DNA from: Gaiella sp963697925
GTDB lineage: Bacteria > Actinomycetota > Thermoleophilia > Gaiellales > Gaiellaceae
NCBI GenBank assembly: GCA_963697925.1
Contig: OY969104.1
Span: forward strand, 930,001-994,000
Direction of reading: 5' to 3'
Length of the DNA: 64,000 bases
A program made the translations under genes and the position numbers. The number at the start of each line of letters is the position of its first letter. Within the stretch, counting starts at the first letter, position 1. Of this stretch, positions 37,373 through 45,469 are shown in pieces. The notes below the pieces were generated by a model. It ran no database searches. It saw only the letters and a list, made by a program, of their open reading frames with translations, and was not told the DNA's origin.

Positions 37373-38172
37373 GACCCTGCGACCGAGACCCGCTTGAAGC
37401 TCTTCACGGACGCGCCCGCCTCCTGGAGGGCCTGCCCGACGGACTTCGAGGCATCGTGGATCCACGACTGGTCGACGAGGACGCCGCCGGGCGACGCAGC
37501 GAAGAAGCGCTTGCCGAGCATGCCGTCCACGATCTTCTCACGTGCAGCTTCCGGCTTCGAGAGCAGCTCGTCGGAGTTGAGGTAGATCTGGCGCTCGGCC
37601 TCGATCGCCTCGGCCGGCACCCCGTCACGCGTGACCCACTCGGGCGCCGCGAACGAGATGTGCATCGCGAGCTGGCGCGCGAGCTCCTCGCTGCCGCCCT
37701 CGAGGTCGACGAGGACGCCGATCTTGTTGGCGGGAGGGTGCACGTAGCCGGCCACGGTACCGCCGGCGGCGACGCGCGTGGCCCCGATCACGACGATGTT
37801 CTCGCCGAGCTTGCCCATCAGCTCCAGCCGCTCCGGCTCGAGCGCGTCGAGCGCCTCGACCCCGTCCGCGTGCAACGTGCGCAGCACTCGCTCGCAGAAG
37901 GCCTGGAACTCGTCGTTCTTGGAGACGGGCTCGGTCTCGCAGCCGACGCCGACGATCGAGCCCGTGCTCCCCTCGACGACGACGCCGACGAGGCCCTCCG
38001 TCGTGGCCCGGTCGGCCCGCTTGCCTGCGGAGGCAAGGCCCTTCTCCCGCAGCAGGGTGCGTGCGGCCTCGATGTCGCCGCCGGTCTCCTGCAGCGTGCG
38101 CTTGCAGTCCATCATCCCGGCGCCGGTGAGGTCGCGAAGCTCCTTCACGAGGCTGGCGCTGATCTCCGTCAC
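37369..38172 (-). CDS. tsf: elongation factor Ts
   Basis: Guanine nucleotide exchange factor for EF-Tu. The N-terminal UBA-like domain has LVKELRDLTGAGMMDCKRTL and ARTLLREKGLASAGKRADR. The core has VVEGSTGSIVGVGCETEPVS, MHISFAAPEWVTRDGVPAE, and then KIVDGMLGKRFFA and LVDQSWIHD. The GTG at 38172 overlaps the rpsB stop (GTGA). The 267 residues match the family. Confidence 0.97.
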   Translation of the reverse strand: MTEISASLVKELRDLTGAGMMDCKRTLQETGGDIEAARTLLREKGLASAGKRADRATTEGLVGVVVEGSTGSIVGVGCETEPVSKNDEFQAFCERVLRTLHADGVEALDALEPERLELMGKLGENIVVIGATRVAAGGTVAGYVHPPANKIGVLVDLEGGSEELARQLAMHISFAAPEWVTRDGVPAEAIEAERQIYLNSDELLSKPEAAREKIVDGMLGKRFFAASPGGVLVDQSWIHDASKSVGQALQEAGASVKSFKRVSVAGS

Positions 38173-39215
38173 GCTTCCTCCCTCTCGACGGCCGGCGCCT
38201 CCGGGGCGATTGCCTCCTCCGGGGCTGCCTCTTCTGCAGGGGCTTCCTCCACGGCAGCTGCCTCCGCAGGCGGCGCGGCCGGCTCGGGGGCGGCCGCTGC
38301 TGCCTCGGCAGGTGCGGCGTCCTCGGCGGGCGGAGGCGCGGCCGGCTTCTCCTCGGGCGTCGGCTGCTGCTCTGCCGGTGCCTGCTGCTCCGCCGGTGCC
38401 TGCTGCTCCGCCGGTGCCTGCGGCTCTGCCGCTGCCTGCGGCTCCGCCGGTGCCTGCGGCTCCGCCGCTGCCTGCTGCTCCGCAGCGGCCGCGGCCTCGG
38501 CCTCGGCAGCGGCGGCGAAGTCCCGTGCCGACACCTTGGTCTGGCCGGCGGCGATCCCGTCTGCGATCGCACGGACGATCAGCGAGCACGAGCGGATCGC
38601 GTCGTCGTTCCCTGGGATCACGTAATCCGCCTCGTCAGGATCGCAATTCGTGTCGACGAGGGCGATCACGGGCAGCTTCAGGCGCTGCGCCTCGCGCACC
38701 GCGAGCTGCTCCTTCTTCAGGTCAACGATGAAGATCGCGTCCGGCTGGCGGCGCATGTCGGCGACCCCGCCGAGGTTCGACTCGAGCTTCTCGAGCTCGG
38801 CCTCCATTGCGATCCGCTCCTTTGCGGGAAGAAGCGCCAGCTGGCCGTCGGTCTTGAGGCGGCGCAGGTCGTGGAGATAGGCGATGCGATCGGTGATCGT
38901 GCGCCAGTTCGTGAGCAGGCCGCCGAGCCAGCGGTTCGCCACGAACGGCATGCCGACCCGTGTGGCCTCGTCGCGGACAGCGTTCTGCGCCTGCTTTTTC
39001 GTGCCGACGAAGAGGATCGTGCCACCGCGCTCGGCGATGTTGCGCGCGAAGTCGTGCGCCTCCTGCACGAGCTGTTGCGACTTCTGCAGGTCGATGATGT
39101 AGATGCCGCCACGCTCGGTGAAGATGAAGCGCTTCATCTTCGGGTTCCAGCGTCGCGTCTGGTGGCCGAAGTGGACTCCAGCCTCCAGTAGCTCCTTCAT
39201 GGAGACGACTGCCAA
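38169..39215 (-). CDS. rpsB: ribosomal protein S2 with long low-complexity tail
   Basis: The first 230 or so residues are ordinary S2: MKELLEAGVHFGHQTRRWNP, FVGTKKQAQNAVRDEA, RVGMPFVANRWLGG and VDTNCDPDEADYVIPGNDDA. TTG at 39215 gives the common start MAVVSMKELLE, with AAAGGGG nine bases upstream. After about residue 235 comes a tail of some 110 residues made of Ala, Pro, Glu and Gln in short repeats such as AEQQAPAEQQ and AEPQAAAEP (DNA 38175-38500). This acidic, probably disordered extension is far longer than in typical S2. It leads the operon rpsB-tsf-pyrH-frr-uppS-cdsA-dxr-rseP. Confidence 0.96.
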   Translation of the reverse strand: MAVVSMKELLEAGVHFGHQTRRWNPKMKRFIFTERGGIYIIDLQKSQQLVQEAHDFARNIAERGGTILFVGTKKQAQNAVRDEATRVGMPFVANRWLGGLLTNWRTITDRIAYLHDLRRLKTDGQLALLPAKERIAMEAELEKLESNLGGVADMRRQPDAIFIVDLKKEQLAVREAQRLKLPVIALVDTNCDPDEADYVIPGNDDAIRSCSLIVRAIADGIAAGQTKVSARDFAAAAEAEAAAAAEQQAAAEPQAPAEPQAAAEPQAPAEQQAPAEQQAPAEQQPTPEEKPAAPPPAEDAAPAEAAAAAPEPAAPPAEAAAVEEAPAEEAAPEEAIAPEAPAVEREEA

Positions 39216-39362
39216 CGGGACCAGCCCCTTTCGTGATGGTTTCTGGGTGTACTGCTCCGGCGGGCCTGGGCGGAACCCGTCCCGAGGCCCGAGCGCAGAT
39301 GCGGCCGGGGAGGGACGTGGCACCACCGCCCGGGCGCTGATCGCCGGGTCGACGGGAAGAGA

Positions 39363-39388
39363 ACGGCTCTCATGGTAGCGCGAGCCGT
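39363..39388 (-). terminator. hairpin after the rluD-like gene
   Basis: ACGGCTC and GAGCCGT pair as a 7-bp stem around 12 bases, 14 bp past the rluD-like stop on the minus strand. No U-tract is present. It separates the division cluster from the rpsB operon. Confidence 0.4.
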
Positions 39389-39401
39389 CGGTGCCCGCGT
39401 G

Positions 39402-40307
39402 CTAGCCGGCGGCCTCTCTGGCCCGTTGCAGCGCGAGCTCGAGGTCCGGGGGCAGCGCCGAGGTCACCTCGACCTCCTCGGCCGTGAACGGATGGGTGAA
39501 GCGGAGCCGGTGGGCGTGGAGGAATTGCCGCTCGAGCCCGAGGACCGAGGCGGCCCCGTACACGGGATCGCCCGCCACGGGCAGCCCGATCGACTCGAGG
39601 TGCACGCGGATCTGATGCGTGCGGCCGGTCTCGAGCCGTACTTCGAGCAGCGCGTAGCCCCGGAGCTGCTCGAGCAGCTCGAACCACGTGACGGCCTCGC
39701 GCGGGGTCGGCGTGTCGAGCGAGTGGCGCGACCTGTCCTTCCGATCGCGGCCCATGGGCGCCTCGATGCGGCCACTGCGCGAGCGTGGCGAGCCGACGAC
39801 GAGGGCGAGGTAGGTGCGCTCCACGCGCCGCTCGCGAATCAGCTCCTGCAGCCTCGAGTGCGCCTCGCTCGACCGCGCCACGAGGAGCAGGCCGGACGTG
39901 TCCTTGTCGAGCCGGTGGACGATGCCGGGGCGCTCCTCGTCGTCTCCTCCCTCGGCTCCGAGCCCGAGGAGCCCGTGCACGAGCGTTCCCGTCCGCGTCC
40001 CCCCCGCCGGGTGCACCACGAGACCTGCGGGCTTGTCGACCACGAGCAGGTGCTCGTCCTCCCAGGCCACCGGAATCTCGAGCGCCTCCGGCACGAGCAC
40101 GCTGGCAGCCGGGACATCCACTTCGATCCGCTCTCCGCCGGAGAGCCGGTGGCTCTTGGGACGCCGGTCTCCGTCCACCAGCGCGGCTCCGGACGCGATC
40201 AGGCGCTCCGCGAGCGCCCGGGAAGCGATCTCCGGCCGCGCGGCGAGGACACGATCGAGCCGCGCACCGGCCTCGCTCTCAGAGGCGTGAAAGCGGAGCC
40301 GTGCCAA
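39402..40307 (-). CDS. RluA/RluD-family ribosomal large-subunit pseudouridine synthase
   Basis: Isomerises specific uridines in 23S rRNA. An S4 domain (about 10-70, with ARLDRVLAARPEIASRALAE) precedes the catalytic domain. That domain has VVDKPAGLVVHPAG, the active-site Asp motif HRLDKDTSGLLLVA and a LETGRTHQIRVHLESIGLPV segment. The 301 residues match RluD. The start is TTG at 40307, which makes the gene overlap lspA by 29 bp. lspA next to rluD is a common order. The exact target uridines are not predictable. Confidence 0.92.
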   Translation of the reverse strand: MARLRFHASESEAGARLDRVLAARPEIASRALAERLIASGAALVDGDRRPKSHRLSGGERIEVDVPAASVLVPEALEIPVAWEDEHLLVVDKPAGLVVHPAGGTRTGTLVHGLLGLGAEGGDDEERPGIVHRLDKDTSGLLLVARSSEAHSRLQELIRERRVERTYLALVVGSPRSRSGRIEAPMGRDRKDRSRHSLDTPTPREAVTWFELLEQLRGYALLEVRLETGRTHQIRVHLESIGLPVAGDPVYGAASVLGLERQFLHAHRLRFTHPFTAEEVEVTSALPPDLELALQRAREAAG

Positions 40308-40875
40308 CGCGTGGGCTCGTCCGGTCGGCGGCCACGAGCGAGGCGAAGAGGAGCCCCACGCCCACGACGATGAAGGTGTCCGCGAGGTTGAACGCCGGCC
40401 AGTAGTCGAAGTCGAGAAAGTCGGTCACGTGCCCGAGCCGGACGCGGTCGACGAGGTTCGAGACACTACCGCCGATCACGAGCCCGAGCGACACCGGGAG
40501 CAGCGGATGGCGCTGAGCGGCACGGGCGAAGAACAGCAGCATCGCACCGACCGCAGCCGCGGTGAGGACGATCACGACGGTGGTCGAGTTGGAGAACAGG
40601 CCGAAGGCGATGCCGGTGTTGTGCACGTGGTGGATGCTGAACGGGCCGAGCATCGCCACGGCGTCGCCGAGCCCGAGCTGGCTCGAGACCACCCACTTCG
40701 TCAGCTGGTCGGCCAGGACGCCGGCGCCGGCGACGACGAGGAGCGAGACCCACTGCACCGGTCCGGCGCCGAGCGCGCGCTCCGCGCTCGAGATCGGCTG
40801 CAGCGCGTTCGTCGCCGAGCCGACACGGATGTCGAGGTGCTGGCCTGTCCTCTCCGTGTGCGCCCGGTCGCTCAA
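40279..40875 (-). CDS. lspA: lipoprotein signal peptidase II
   Basis: Membrane aspartyl protease that removes signal peptides from prolipoproteins. Four hydrophobic helices are present, with DQLTKWVVSSQL, HVHNTGIAFGLF, and the two catalytic Asp motifs in IGGSVSNLVDRVRLGHVTDF and FNLADTFIVVG. The N-terminus is about 30 residues longer than usual. The TTG at 40875 overlaps the upstream stop (TTGA). Its helices and motifs suggest a fully functional enzyme. Confidence 0.96.
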   Translation of the reverse strand: MSDRAHTERTGQHLDIRVGSATNALQPISSAERALGAGPVQWVSLLVVAGAGVLADQLTKWVVSSQLGLGDAVAMLGPFSIHHVHNTGIAFGLFSNSTTVVIVLTAAAVGAMLLFFARAAQRHPLLPVSLGLVIGGSVSNLVDRVRLGHVTDFLDFDYWPAFNLADTFIVVGVGLLFASLVAADRTSPRVGTAPLSRL

Positions 40876-41228
40876 CCGCGCTCGAGCTTCCTCTTGTCGT
40901 CGAGGCAGAGAGAGGCGTACGGAACAGCGGCGAGGCGCTCCTCCGGGATCTCGGCGCCACAGACGGTGCAGACCCCGTAGGTGCCGGCGGTGATCCGCCC
41001 GAGCGCCTCGTCGATCTCCACGACCATGTGGTTCGCGTTCTCCTCGAGAGTGTCGTCGAGCTCACGGTCCAGGATCCCGCTCGCGTGGTCGGCGAGGTGC
41101 TGGTCGCCTGCAGCCGAGTTGATCTCGCCGCTGTCCGCGTCGTCGGCAACGAGCCCCTCTGCGGCGCTCAGGATCCGCTCGCGCAGCGAGACGAGCTCGG
41201 CCCGACGAGCATCGAGATCCAGTGTCAC
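40872..41228 (-). CDS. TraR/DksA-type zinc-finger protein
   Basis: A helical coiled N-terminus (about 1-80) leads to the zinc finger CTVCGAEIPEERLAAVPYAS followed by LC (a C-x2-C-x17-C-type pattern with the last ligand position unclear). This is the general DksA/TraR C-terminal arrangement. Relatives bind RNA polymerase or act as spore and stress regulators. At 118 residues it is small. The GTG at 41228 overlaps the stop of the DUF167 gene. Its place next to lspA and rluD is common in actinobacteria and gives no clear function. Confidence 0.85.
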   Translation of the reverse strand: MTLDLDARRAELVSLRERILSAAEGLVADDADSGEINSAAGDQHLADHASGILDRELDDTLEENANHMVVEIDEALGRITAGTYGVCTVCGAEIPEERLAAVPYASLCLDDKRKLERG

Positions 41229-41515
41229 ACGGTCTCCTTTCCGGCGGCAGTGAGCCGCCGTTCGGCTTCCTCGAGAGTGATGCCCGAGAGCTCGACGACC
41301 TTGTCGCGCGACGATGCGCCCGCGACGAGCCGGACGTCGGGCCGCAGCATGCCGACGGTGTCGGCGATCAGCTCGACGACGTCCGCGTTGGCGCGGCCGC
41401 GCTCGGGCGGCGCCGTCACCCTCACCTTCCAGGAATCGCCGTAGCGGCCGACGACTGCCGCGCGGCCCGCGCCGGGCGAGACACGAAGGCGCAGCCGGAT
41501 GGCGTTGGGCTCCAT
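41225..41515 (-). CDS. DUF167 (YggU-like) family protein
   Basis: The protein is a small 96-residue domain with IRLRLRVSPGAGRAAVVGRY, VRVTAPPERGRANADVVELI and VRLVAGASSRDKVVELSGIT, which is the DUF167/YggU pattern. The function is unknown, though the gene is widely linked with yggS, yggT and division genes, as here. ATG at 41515 has TATCCT 6 bp upstream, which suggests a separate leaderless promoter. Confidence 0.9.
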   Translation of the reverse strand: MEPNAIRLRLRVSPGAGRAAVVGRYGDSWKVRVTAPPERGRANADVVELIADTVGMLRPDVRLVAGASSRDKVVELSGITLEEAERRLTAAGKETV

Positions 41516-41521
41516 GGCCCA

Positions 41522-41527
41522 AGGATA
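41522..41527 (-). promoter_or_regulatory. -10 element before the DUF167 gene
   Basis: TATCCT on the minus strand ends 6 bases before the ATG at 41515, in the short gap after divIVA. Confidence 0.35.
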
Positions 41528-41562
41528 GTCGCGGTGGCGAGTCCCCCGTTCCAGACGTCCGC

Positions 41563-42072
41563 TCAGGCGAGCCGGCGCAGCCCCGGGTCGGTCGGCTCGT
41601 CCGTCCCGGGCGAGGATGCCTCGGTGGCCGTCTCGTCGGGGTGCTCCGGCGTCGCCTCGATCCCGGGTGACTCCTCGACGACCTCGAGCGCCGAGCGCAG
41701 AAGGGACTGGATGCGGCGGACGTCGCCCATCAGCGACTCCTTCTCGGTGATCGCGTCGCGCAGGAGCTTCCGTGCCTCGGCGTTCGCCTCGGAGACGATC
41801 ACGTCGGCCTCGCGGCGCGCCGTTTCCTTCATCTCCTGTGAGGCTCGCTCCGCGGAGACGAGCGTCGAGCGCAGGAGACCCTCGAGCTCGACGTGCCGGG
41901 AGACCTCGGTCTCGAGCTCCTCGACCCGCTCCGCGAGCTGCGAACGCTCGCGCCATACCGACTCGAAGCTCTCTGCGATGTCGTCCATCATCCGGTGCAC
42001 GACGGCTTTCCGGTAGCCGAAGAACCCGCGTTTCAGCTCCAGGTGCCTGATCTCAACAGGGGTGAGTGCCAT
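41563..42072 (-). CDS. divIVA: DivIVA-domain cell division/polar growth protein
   Basis: Coiled-coil scaffold that marks poles and septa. The N-terminal membrane-binding motif is MALTPVEIRHLELKRGFFGY. A long coiled coil (about 30-130) and an acidic Pro/Thr-rich tail follow. At 169 residues it is shorter than the Wag31 type in mycobacteria. It sits in the order yggS, sepF, yggT, divIVA, the classic division cluster downstream of ftsZ in Gram-positives. ftsZ itself is not in this window. Confidence 0.93.
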   Translation of the reverse strand: MALTPVEIRHLELKRGFFGYRKAVVHRMMDDIAESFESVWRERSQLAERVEELETEVSRHVELEGLLRSTLVSAERASQEMKETARREADVIVSEANAEARKLLRDAITEKESLMGDVRRIQSLLRSALEVVEESPGIEATPEHPDETATEASSPGTDEPTDPGLRRLA

Positions 42073-42101
42073 TGGCTATTCCCTTCTCGTTCGCTTCGCT
42101 C

Positions 42102-42410
42102 TCACAACAGGCGCCCGATCAGCTCGACCAGCACGCGCTGGGCGATGACGAGCGTGAACACGGCCACGATCGGCGAGAGATCGAGCGGGCCGAGCGTCGG
42201 CAGAAAGCGGCGGAAGATGCGCAGAAACGGGCCACACACGTCGTCCAGGAAGCGCTGGACTGGCATCAGCCCGTGAGGCAGCCGGATCCAGGACGTGACC
42301 ACGTACGCCAGGATCAGGAGGATGTAGATCGTGAAGAAGACGTCCACGAACCGCTGCACCGACGAGGCAGTGTCGGCGAGCAAGGAAGAGATGGCGCAGA
42401 ATCCGCCCAC
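42102..42410 (-). CDS. YggT-family membrane protein
   Basis: Two hydrophobic blocks are separated by the family motif SWIRLPHGLMPVQRFLDDVC then GPFLRIFRRFLPTLGPLDLSP. That is the standard YggT repeat. The family is associated with division and osmotic stress. The start is uncertain: GTG at 42410 gives 102 residues, while a TTG about nine codons later is an alternative. It lies between sepF and divIVA. Confidence 0.9.
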   Translation of the reverse strand: MGGFCAISSLLADTASSVQRFVDVFFTIYILLILAYVVTSWIRLPHGLMPVQRFLDDVCGPFLRIFRRFLPTLGPLDLSPIVAVFTLVIAQRVLVELIGRLL

Positions 42411-42469
42411 GTGGGTGCATTCTGCGCGCCCGCGGGGCTTCCTGCGAGCGGTGCTGCCCTGGCCGGCGC

Positions 42470-43024
42470 TCAGGCCTGGTTGAAGAACCCGCCGGGATCG
42501 AGCATCCGCGCCCGCTCCTCCGCCGAGACCTCGACGTTTCGGGGCGTCAACAGGAACACCTTGTCCGCCACCCGCTGCATGCTGCCGTCGAGCGCGTAGG
42601 TGAGCCCGCTCGCGAAGTCGATCAGCCGCTTCGAGAGCTCGTTGTCGGCGCTCTGCAGGTTCAGGATCACCGGCACCTGGTCCTTGAACCGGTCTGCGAT
42701 CTGCTGGGCGTCGTTGAAGCTGCGCGGCACGACGAGGTGCACGCTGGCGCGGGACGACTCGACGCCGCGCAGCCGTGACGAGCGCGAGGGCCTGGCCTGC
42801 GCGGCCGCCGCATGTGTCGCGGCCACGTCGCCGACGCTGTCGGCGTCCGTCCACGAGTCGGGCTCACGCCTCCGTGGCAGGCGGCGGACGTTCTGGCGGC
42901 TGGAGCGGGAGCGGTAGTCGCGCTCGAGCTCCTCCTGGGTCGCGAGGCCGTCCTCGTCCCACTCCTCGTCTTCGGCGATGCCGAAGTAGACGAGCGTGCG
43001 GTTCCAGACGTCGGACAGGCCCAT
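42470..43024 (-). CDS. sepF: cell division protein SepF
   Basis: Membrane anchor for FtsZ in bacteria lacking FtsA. The N-terminal amphipathic helix (GLSDVWNRTLVYFGI) binds membrane. A variable basic linker (about 30-85) leads to the globular domain ASVHLVVPRSFNDAQQIADR then GLTYALDGSMQRVADKVFLL. At 184 residues the length is normal. A TAGGAT box lies 9 bp before the ATG. Order with yggS and divIVA supports the assignment. Confidence 0.95.
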   Translation of the reverse strand: MGLSDVWNRTLVYFGIAEDEEWDEDGLATQEELERDYRSRSSRQNVRRLPRRREPDSWTDADSVGDVAATHAAAAQARPSRSSRLRGVESSRASVHLVVPRSFNDAQQIADRFKDQVPVILNLQSADNELSKRLIDFASGLTYALDGSMQRVADKVFLLTPRNVEVSAEERARMLDPGGFFNQA

Positions 43025-43069
43025 GACGAGGGGATCCTAGACGAGCCGGATGACGGGACCGACCGAAGG

Positions 43070-43660
43070 TCAGCGGAAGAGCGAGCTGCCGACCCGGATC
43101 AGCGTCGCGCCCTCCTCGACGGCTATGCGCCAGTCCTGCGACGTGCCCATCGAGAGCTCGGCCAGGCCGTGGTCCCGGGCGAGCCGCGCGAGCCGGGCGA
43201 AGGCAGGGCGGCTCGCCTCGGGCTCGTCCGTGAGAGGAGGCATCGTCATCAGGCCCCGGATGAAGGGGAAGCGCTCCAGATAGCCCTCGATCTCGCGCTC
43301 GTCGACACCGCTCTTCGACTCCTCGCCGGCCAGATTGACCTCGAGCAGGGCGGGCACGGTGAGCCGGCGCGCGGCCGACTCGGTGTCGAGCGAGTGCACG
43401 AGCTCGCAGCAGCCGTTGACGATCTTGACCTTGTTGGACTGCAGGGCACCGATGAAGTGCCAGCGGAACGCGGCGCCGAACTGCGCCTGCTTGCGGGCGA
43501 GATCCTGCGCGCGGTTCTCGCCCACCACCTCGATGCCCGCCGCCACGAGCACCTCCATCTGCTCGAGCGGCACGTACTTCGTGGCCGCGACGACGGTGAC
43601 AGCCGCGCCTGCCTCGGCGCGGATCGCCTCGTAGGCCTCCCTGACGCTCTCTGCCCTCAC
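43070..43660 (-). CDS. YggS/PLPBP pyridoxal-phosphate homeostasis protein
   Basis: PLP-binding, single TIM-barrel protein that keeps B6 vitamers and amino-acid pools in balance, with no known catalysis. It shows VVAATKYVPLEQMEVLVAAG (PLP Lys), VGENRAQDLARKQAQF, RWHFIGALQSNKVKIV and ELSMGTSQDWRIAVEEGATL then IRVGSSLF. GTG at 43660 overlaps the cca stop (GTGA). The 196 residues are about 25 fewer than usual, missing a little at the N-terminus. Confidence 0.93.
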   Translation of the reverse strand: MRAESVREAYEAIRAEAGAAVTVVAATKYVPLEQMEVLVAAGIEVVGENRAQDLARKQAQFGAAFRWHFIGALQSNKVKIVNGCCELVHSLDTESAARRLTVPALLEVNLAGEESKSGVDEREIEGYLERFPFIRGLMTMPPLTDEPEASRPAFARLARLARDHGLAELSMGTSQDWRIAVEEGATLIRVGSSLFR

Positions 43661-45021
43661 CGCAGCTCCTTCGCCGCCAGGTCGAGGAGCCATGCACGCT
43701 CGTTCCGGGCGGGCTCGGCGACGACAGCGTCGAGGAGCAGGCGGAGGACGCGGCCGAGGTCTGGCCCCTCGGCGAAGCCGAGAGCCCTCAGGTCGTCGCC
43801 GCCGACGGCGAGGTCTGACAGGCGATGCGGGCTCTCGCGCTCGTGCTCGAGCGCGGCGCGCAGGCGGCCGGCGGCCGCCTGCTCCTCCGGCGAGATCGCC
43901 TTCGCCGTCAGGTCTGCCTCCTTGTGGGTGACGAGCTCGAACGCGAGCTCGTCGCCGTGCGCCGCAAGGAACCGGCGCGCCGAACAGCCGTCGACCGACC
44001 CCGCGAGCGAGAACGAATGGTGGCGCACGATCTGTTCCACGCGGTGCTGCAGCCGCACCGGGTACCGCAGCCGTGCTGTCACGCGCCGGGCGATCGACGC
44101 ACTGACCTCCGCGTGATCCGCTGCACGCTCGTGCTCGAACGGCTTGCCGAGGTCGTGGAGCAGCGCCGCGAGGCGTACCGCGAGCGAGGCTTCCGCGTCC
44201 GCGGCGGCCTGTACGACACGGAACACGTGCTCGTCGAGTGGCACGGGCTGGCGCTCGCTGCCCGGGTCGTAGCCGATCGACGAGGCGAACTCGGGGATCA
44301 CCTGCACCAGGACGCCCGTGTCGCGCGCGAGCCTGAGCGCGCGGGCCGGAGCCCGGCCGAGCAGCAGCTTGGAGAGCTCGCCCATGCCGTCGGCCCCGAG
44401 GCCGCCGCCGATGCGCTCGGCCGACACGTGGCCGAGGCCGTCCGCCTGGAGACGCATCTCGATCAGCGTCTCCCCCGTCGGCTCGAGCCCGAGCTGCGAG
44501 ACGAACCGCAGCGCCCGCACGAGGCGCAACGGATCCTCGGAGAAGCTGTCCGCCCCGACCGTGCGGAGGTGACGCCGGGCCAGGTCGGCAAGGCCGCCGA
44601 ACGGGTCGACGAGGACGCCGTCGGCGAGCCGGATCGCCATCGCGTTGACGGTGAAGTCGCGGCGAGCCATGTCCTCCTCGATGCCGATGGACGGGTCGCT
44701 GACGATCGCGAAGTCCCGGTGACCGGGCCCGGTCGACCGCTCCGCTCGCGGCGGCGTCAGCTCGATCCCGGCGGGCGCGAGCAGGCGAATCCGGCGGTCG
44801 CGCGGATGCAGGCGCACGCCGACGAGCTGACCGTGCACCTCCATCTCCTCGACCCGGCCGTGCGGCGCGAGCAGCGCGCGCAGCCGTGCCTGGTCGACGC
44901 CGGGCACGAGGAAGTCCTCGTCGGCGTGCGGGATGCCGAGCAGCTCGTCGCGGACGGCGCCGCCGACGACGTAGGCGTCGATCTCGAGCGAGCGGACGTA
45001 GCGTCGAATCGCGGTGGGCAT
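43657..45021 (-). CDS. tRNA nucleotidyltransferase/poly(A) polymerase family with HD domain
   Basis: Adds or repairs CCA at tRNA 3' ends (or part of it). The head domain has YVVGGAVRDELLG (about 17-29) and DEDFLVPG supplying the metal-binding acids; the neck has ARRDFTVNAMAIRLADGVLV and EDPLRLVRALRF. An HD phosphohydrolase domain follows (ALLHDLGKPFEHE, about 288). The 454 residues match class II CCA enzymes with HD. tRNA-Pro at 27.6 kb lacks an encoded CCA, consistent with a need for this enzyme. Whether it adds CCA or only CC/A is unclear. Confidence 0.9.
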   Translation of the reverse strand: MPTAIRRYVRSLEIDAYVVGGAVRDELLGIPHADEDFLVPGVDQARLRALLAPHGRVEEMEVHGQLVGVRLHPRDRRIRLLAPAGIELTPPRAERSTGPGHRDFAIVSDPSIGIEEDMARRDFTVNAMAIRLADGVLVDPFGGLADLARRHLRTVGADSFSEDPLRLVRALRFVSQLGLEPTGETLIEMRLQADGLGHVSAERIGGGLGADGMGELSKLLLGRAPARALRLARDTGVLVQVIPEFASSIGYDPGSERQPVPLDEHVFRVVQAAADAEASLAVRLAALLHDLGKPFEHERAADHAEVSASIARRVTARLRYPVRLQHRVEQIVRHHSFSLAGSVDGCSARRFLAAHGDELAFELVTHKEADLTAKAISPEEQAAAGRLRAALEHERESPHRLSDLAVGGDDLRALGFAEGPDLGRVLRLLLDAVVAEPARNERAWLLDLAAKELR

Positions 45022-45069
45022 GAGACGATTCTGGCGGTCCGGGCCCCGTGCGGGGGCGTCGCTCCGCCG

Positions 45070-45453
45070 CTAGAGGTGTGCGATCGCTTCGATCTCGACG
45101 AGGGCGCCCGAGGGCAGCCTGGCCACCTCGAAGGTCGAGCGGGCAGGCGGCCGCTCCCCCACGTGCCGTGCATAGACCTCGTTCATGGCGGCGAAGTCGC
45201 CGAGGTCCTGGAGGAAGACACTCGTCTTGACGAGCTTGTCGAGCGACGAGCCGGCGGCCTCCAGGATCGCGGCCAGATTGCGGAGCGCCTGCTCCGTCTG
45301 CACGCCGATATCCCCCTCCACCGCCGTGTCGCCGGGCTTCAACCCCATCTGCCCGGCGACGAAGACGAGATCTCCCGCCACGATCGCCTGGTTGTACGGC
45401 GCTCCCTGAAAGGGGGCGGGTGCGGTCTCGGTGCGAACGACGGTCTTCTCCAT
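45070..45453 (-). CDS. ridA: RidA-family imine deaminase
   Basis: Hydrolyses reactive enamines and imines formed by PLP enzymes. The 127-residue protein has PYNQAIVAGDLVFVAGQMGL, TEQALRNLAAILEAAGSSLD, KTSVFLQDLGDFAAMNEVYA and the substrate Arg in PPARSTFEVARLPSGALVEI. It is one chorismate-mutase-like subunit, expected to be a trimer. GAAGGAG precedes the ATG at 45453. It follows the HisB-like gene by 16 bp in the murA operon. Confidence 0.95.
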   Translation of the reverse strand: MEKTVVRTETAPAPFQGAPYNQAIVAGDLVFVAGQMGLKPGDTAVEGDIGVQTEQALRNLAAILEAAGSSLDKLVKTSVFLQDLGDFAAMNEVYARHVGERPPARSTFEVARLPSGALVEIEAIAHL

Positions 45454-45469
45454 GGGGCTCTCCTTCGGG

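Noticed and set aside
38360..38500. Short direct repeats resembling a small array
   Set aside because: They encode the Ala/Pro/Gln tail of ribosomal protein S2 in frame. Repeats are imperfect and contiguous without spacers, so this is not CRISPR.
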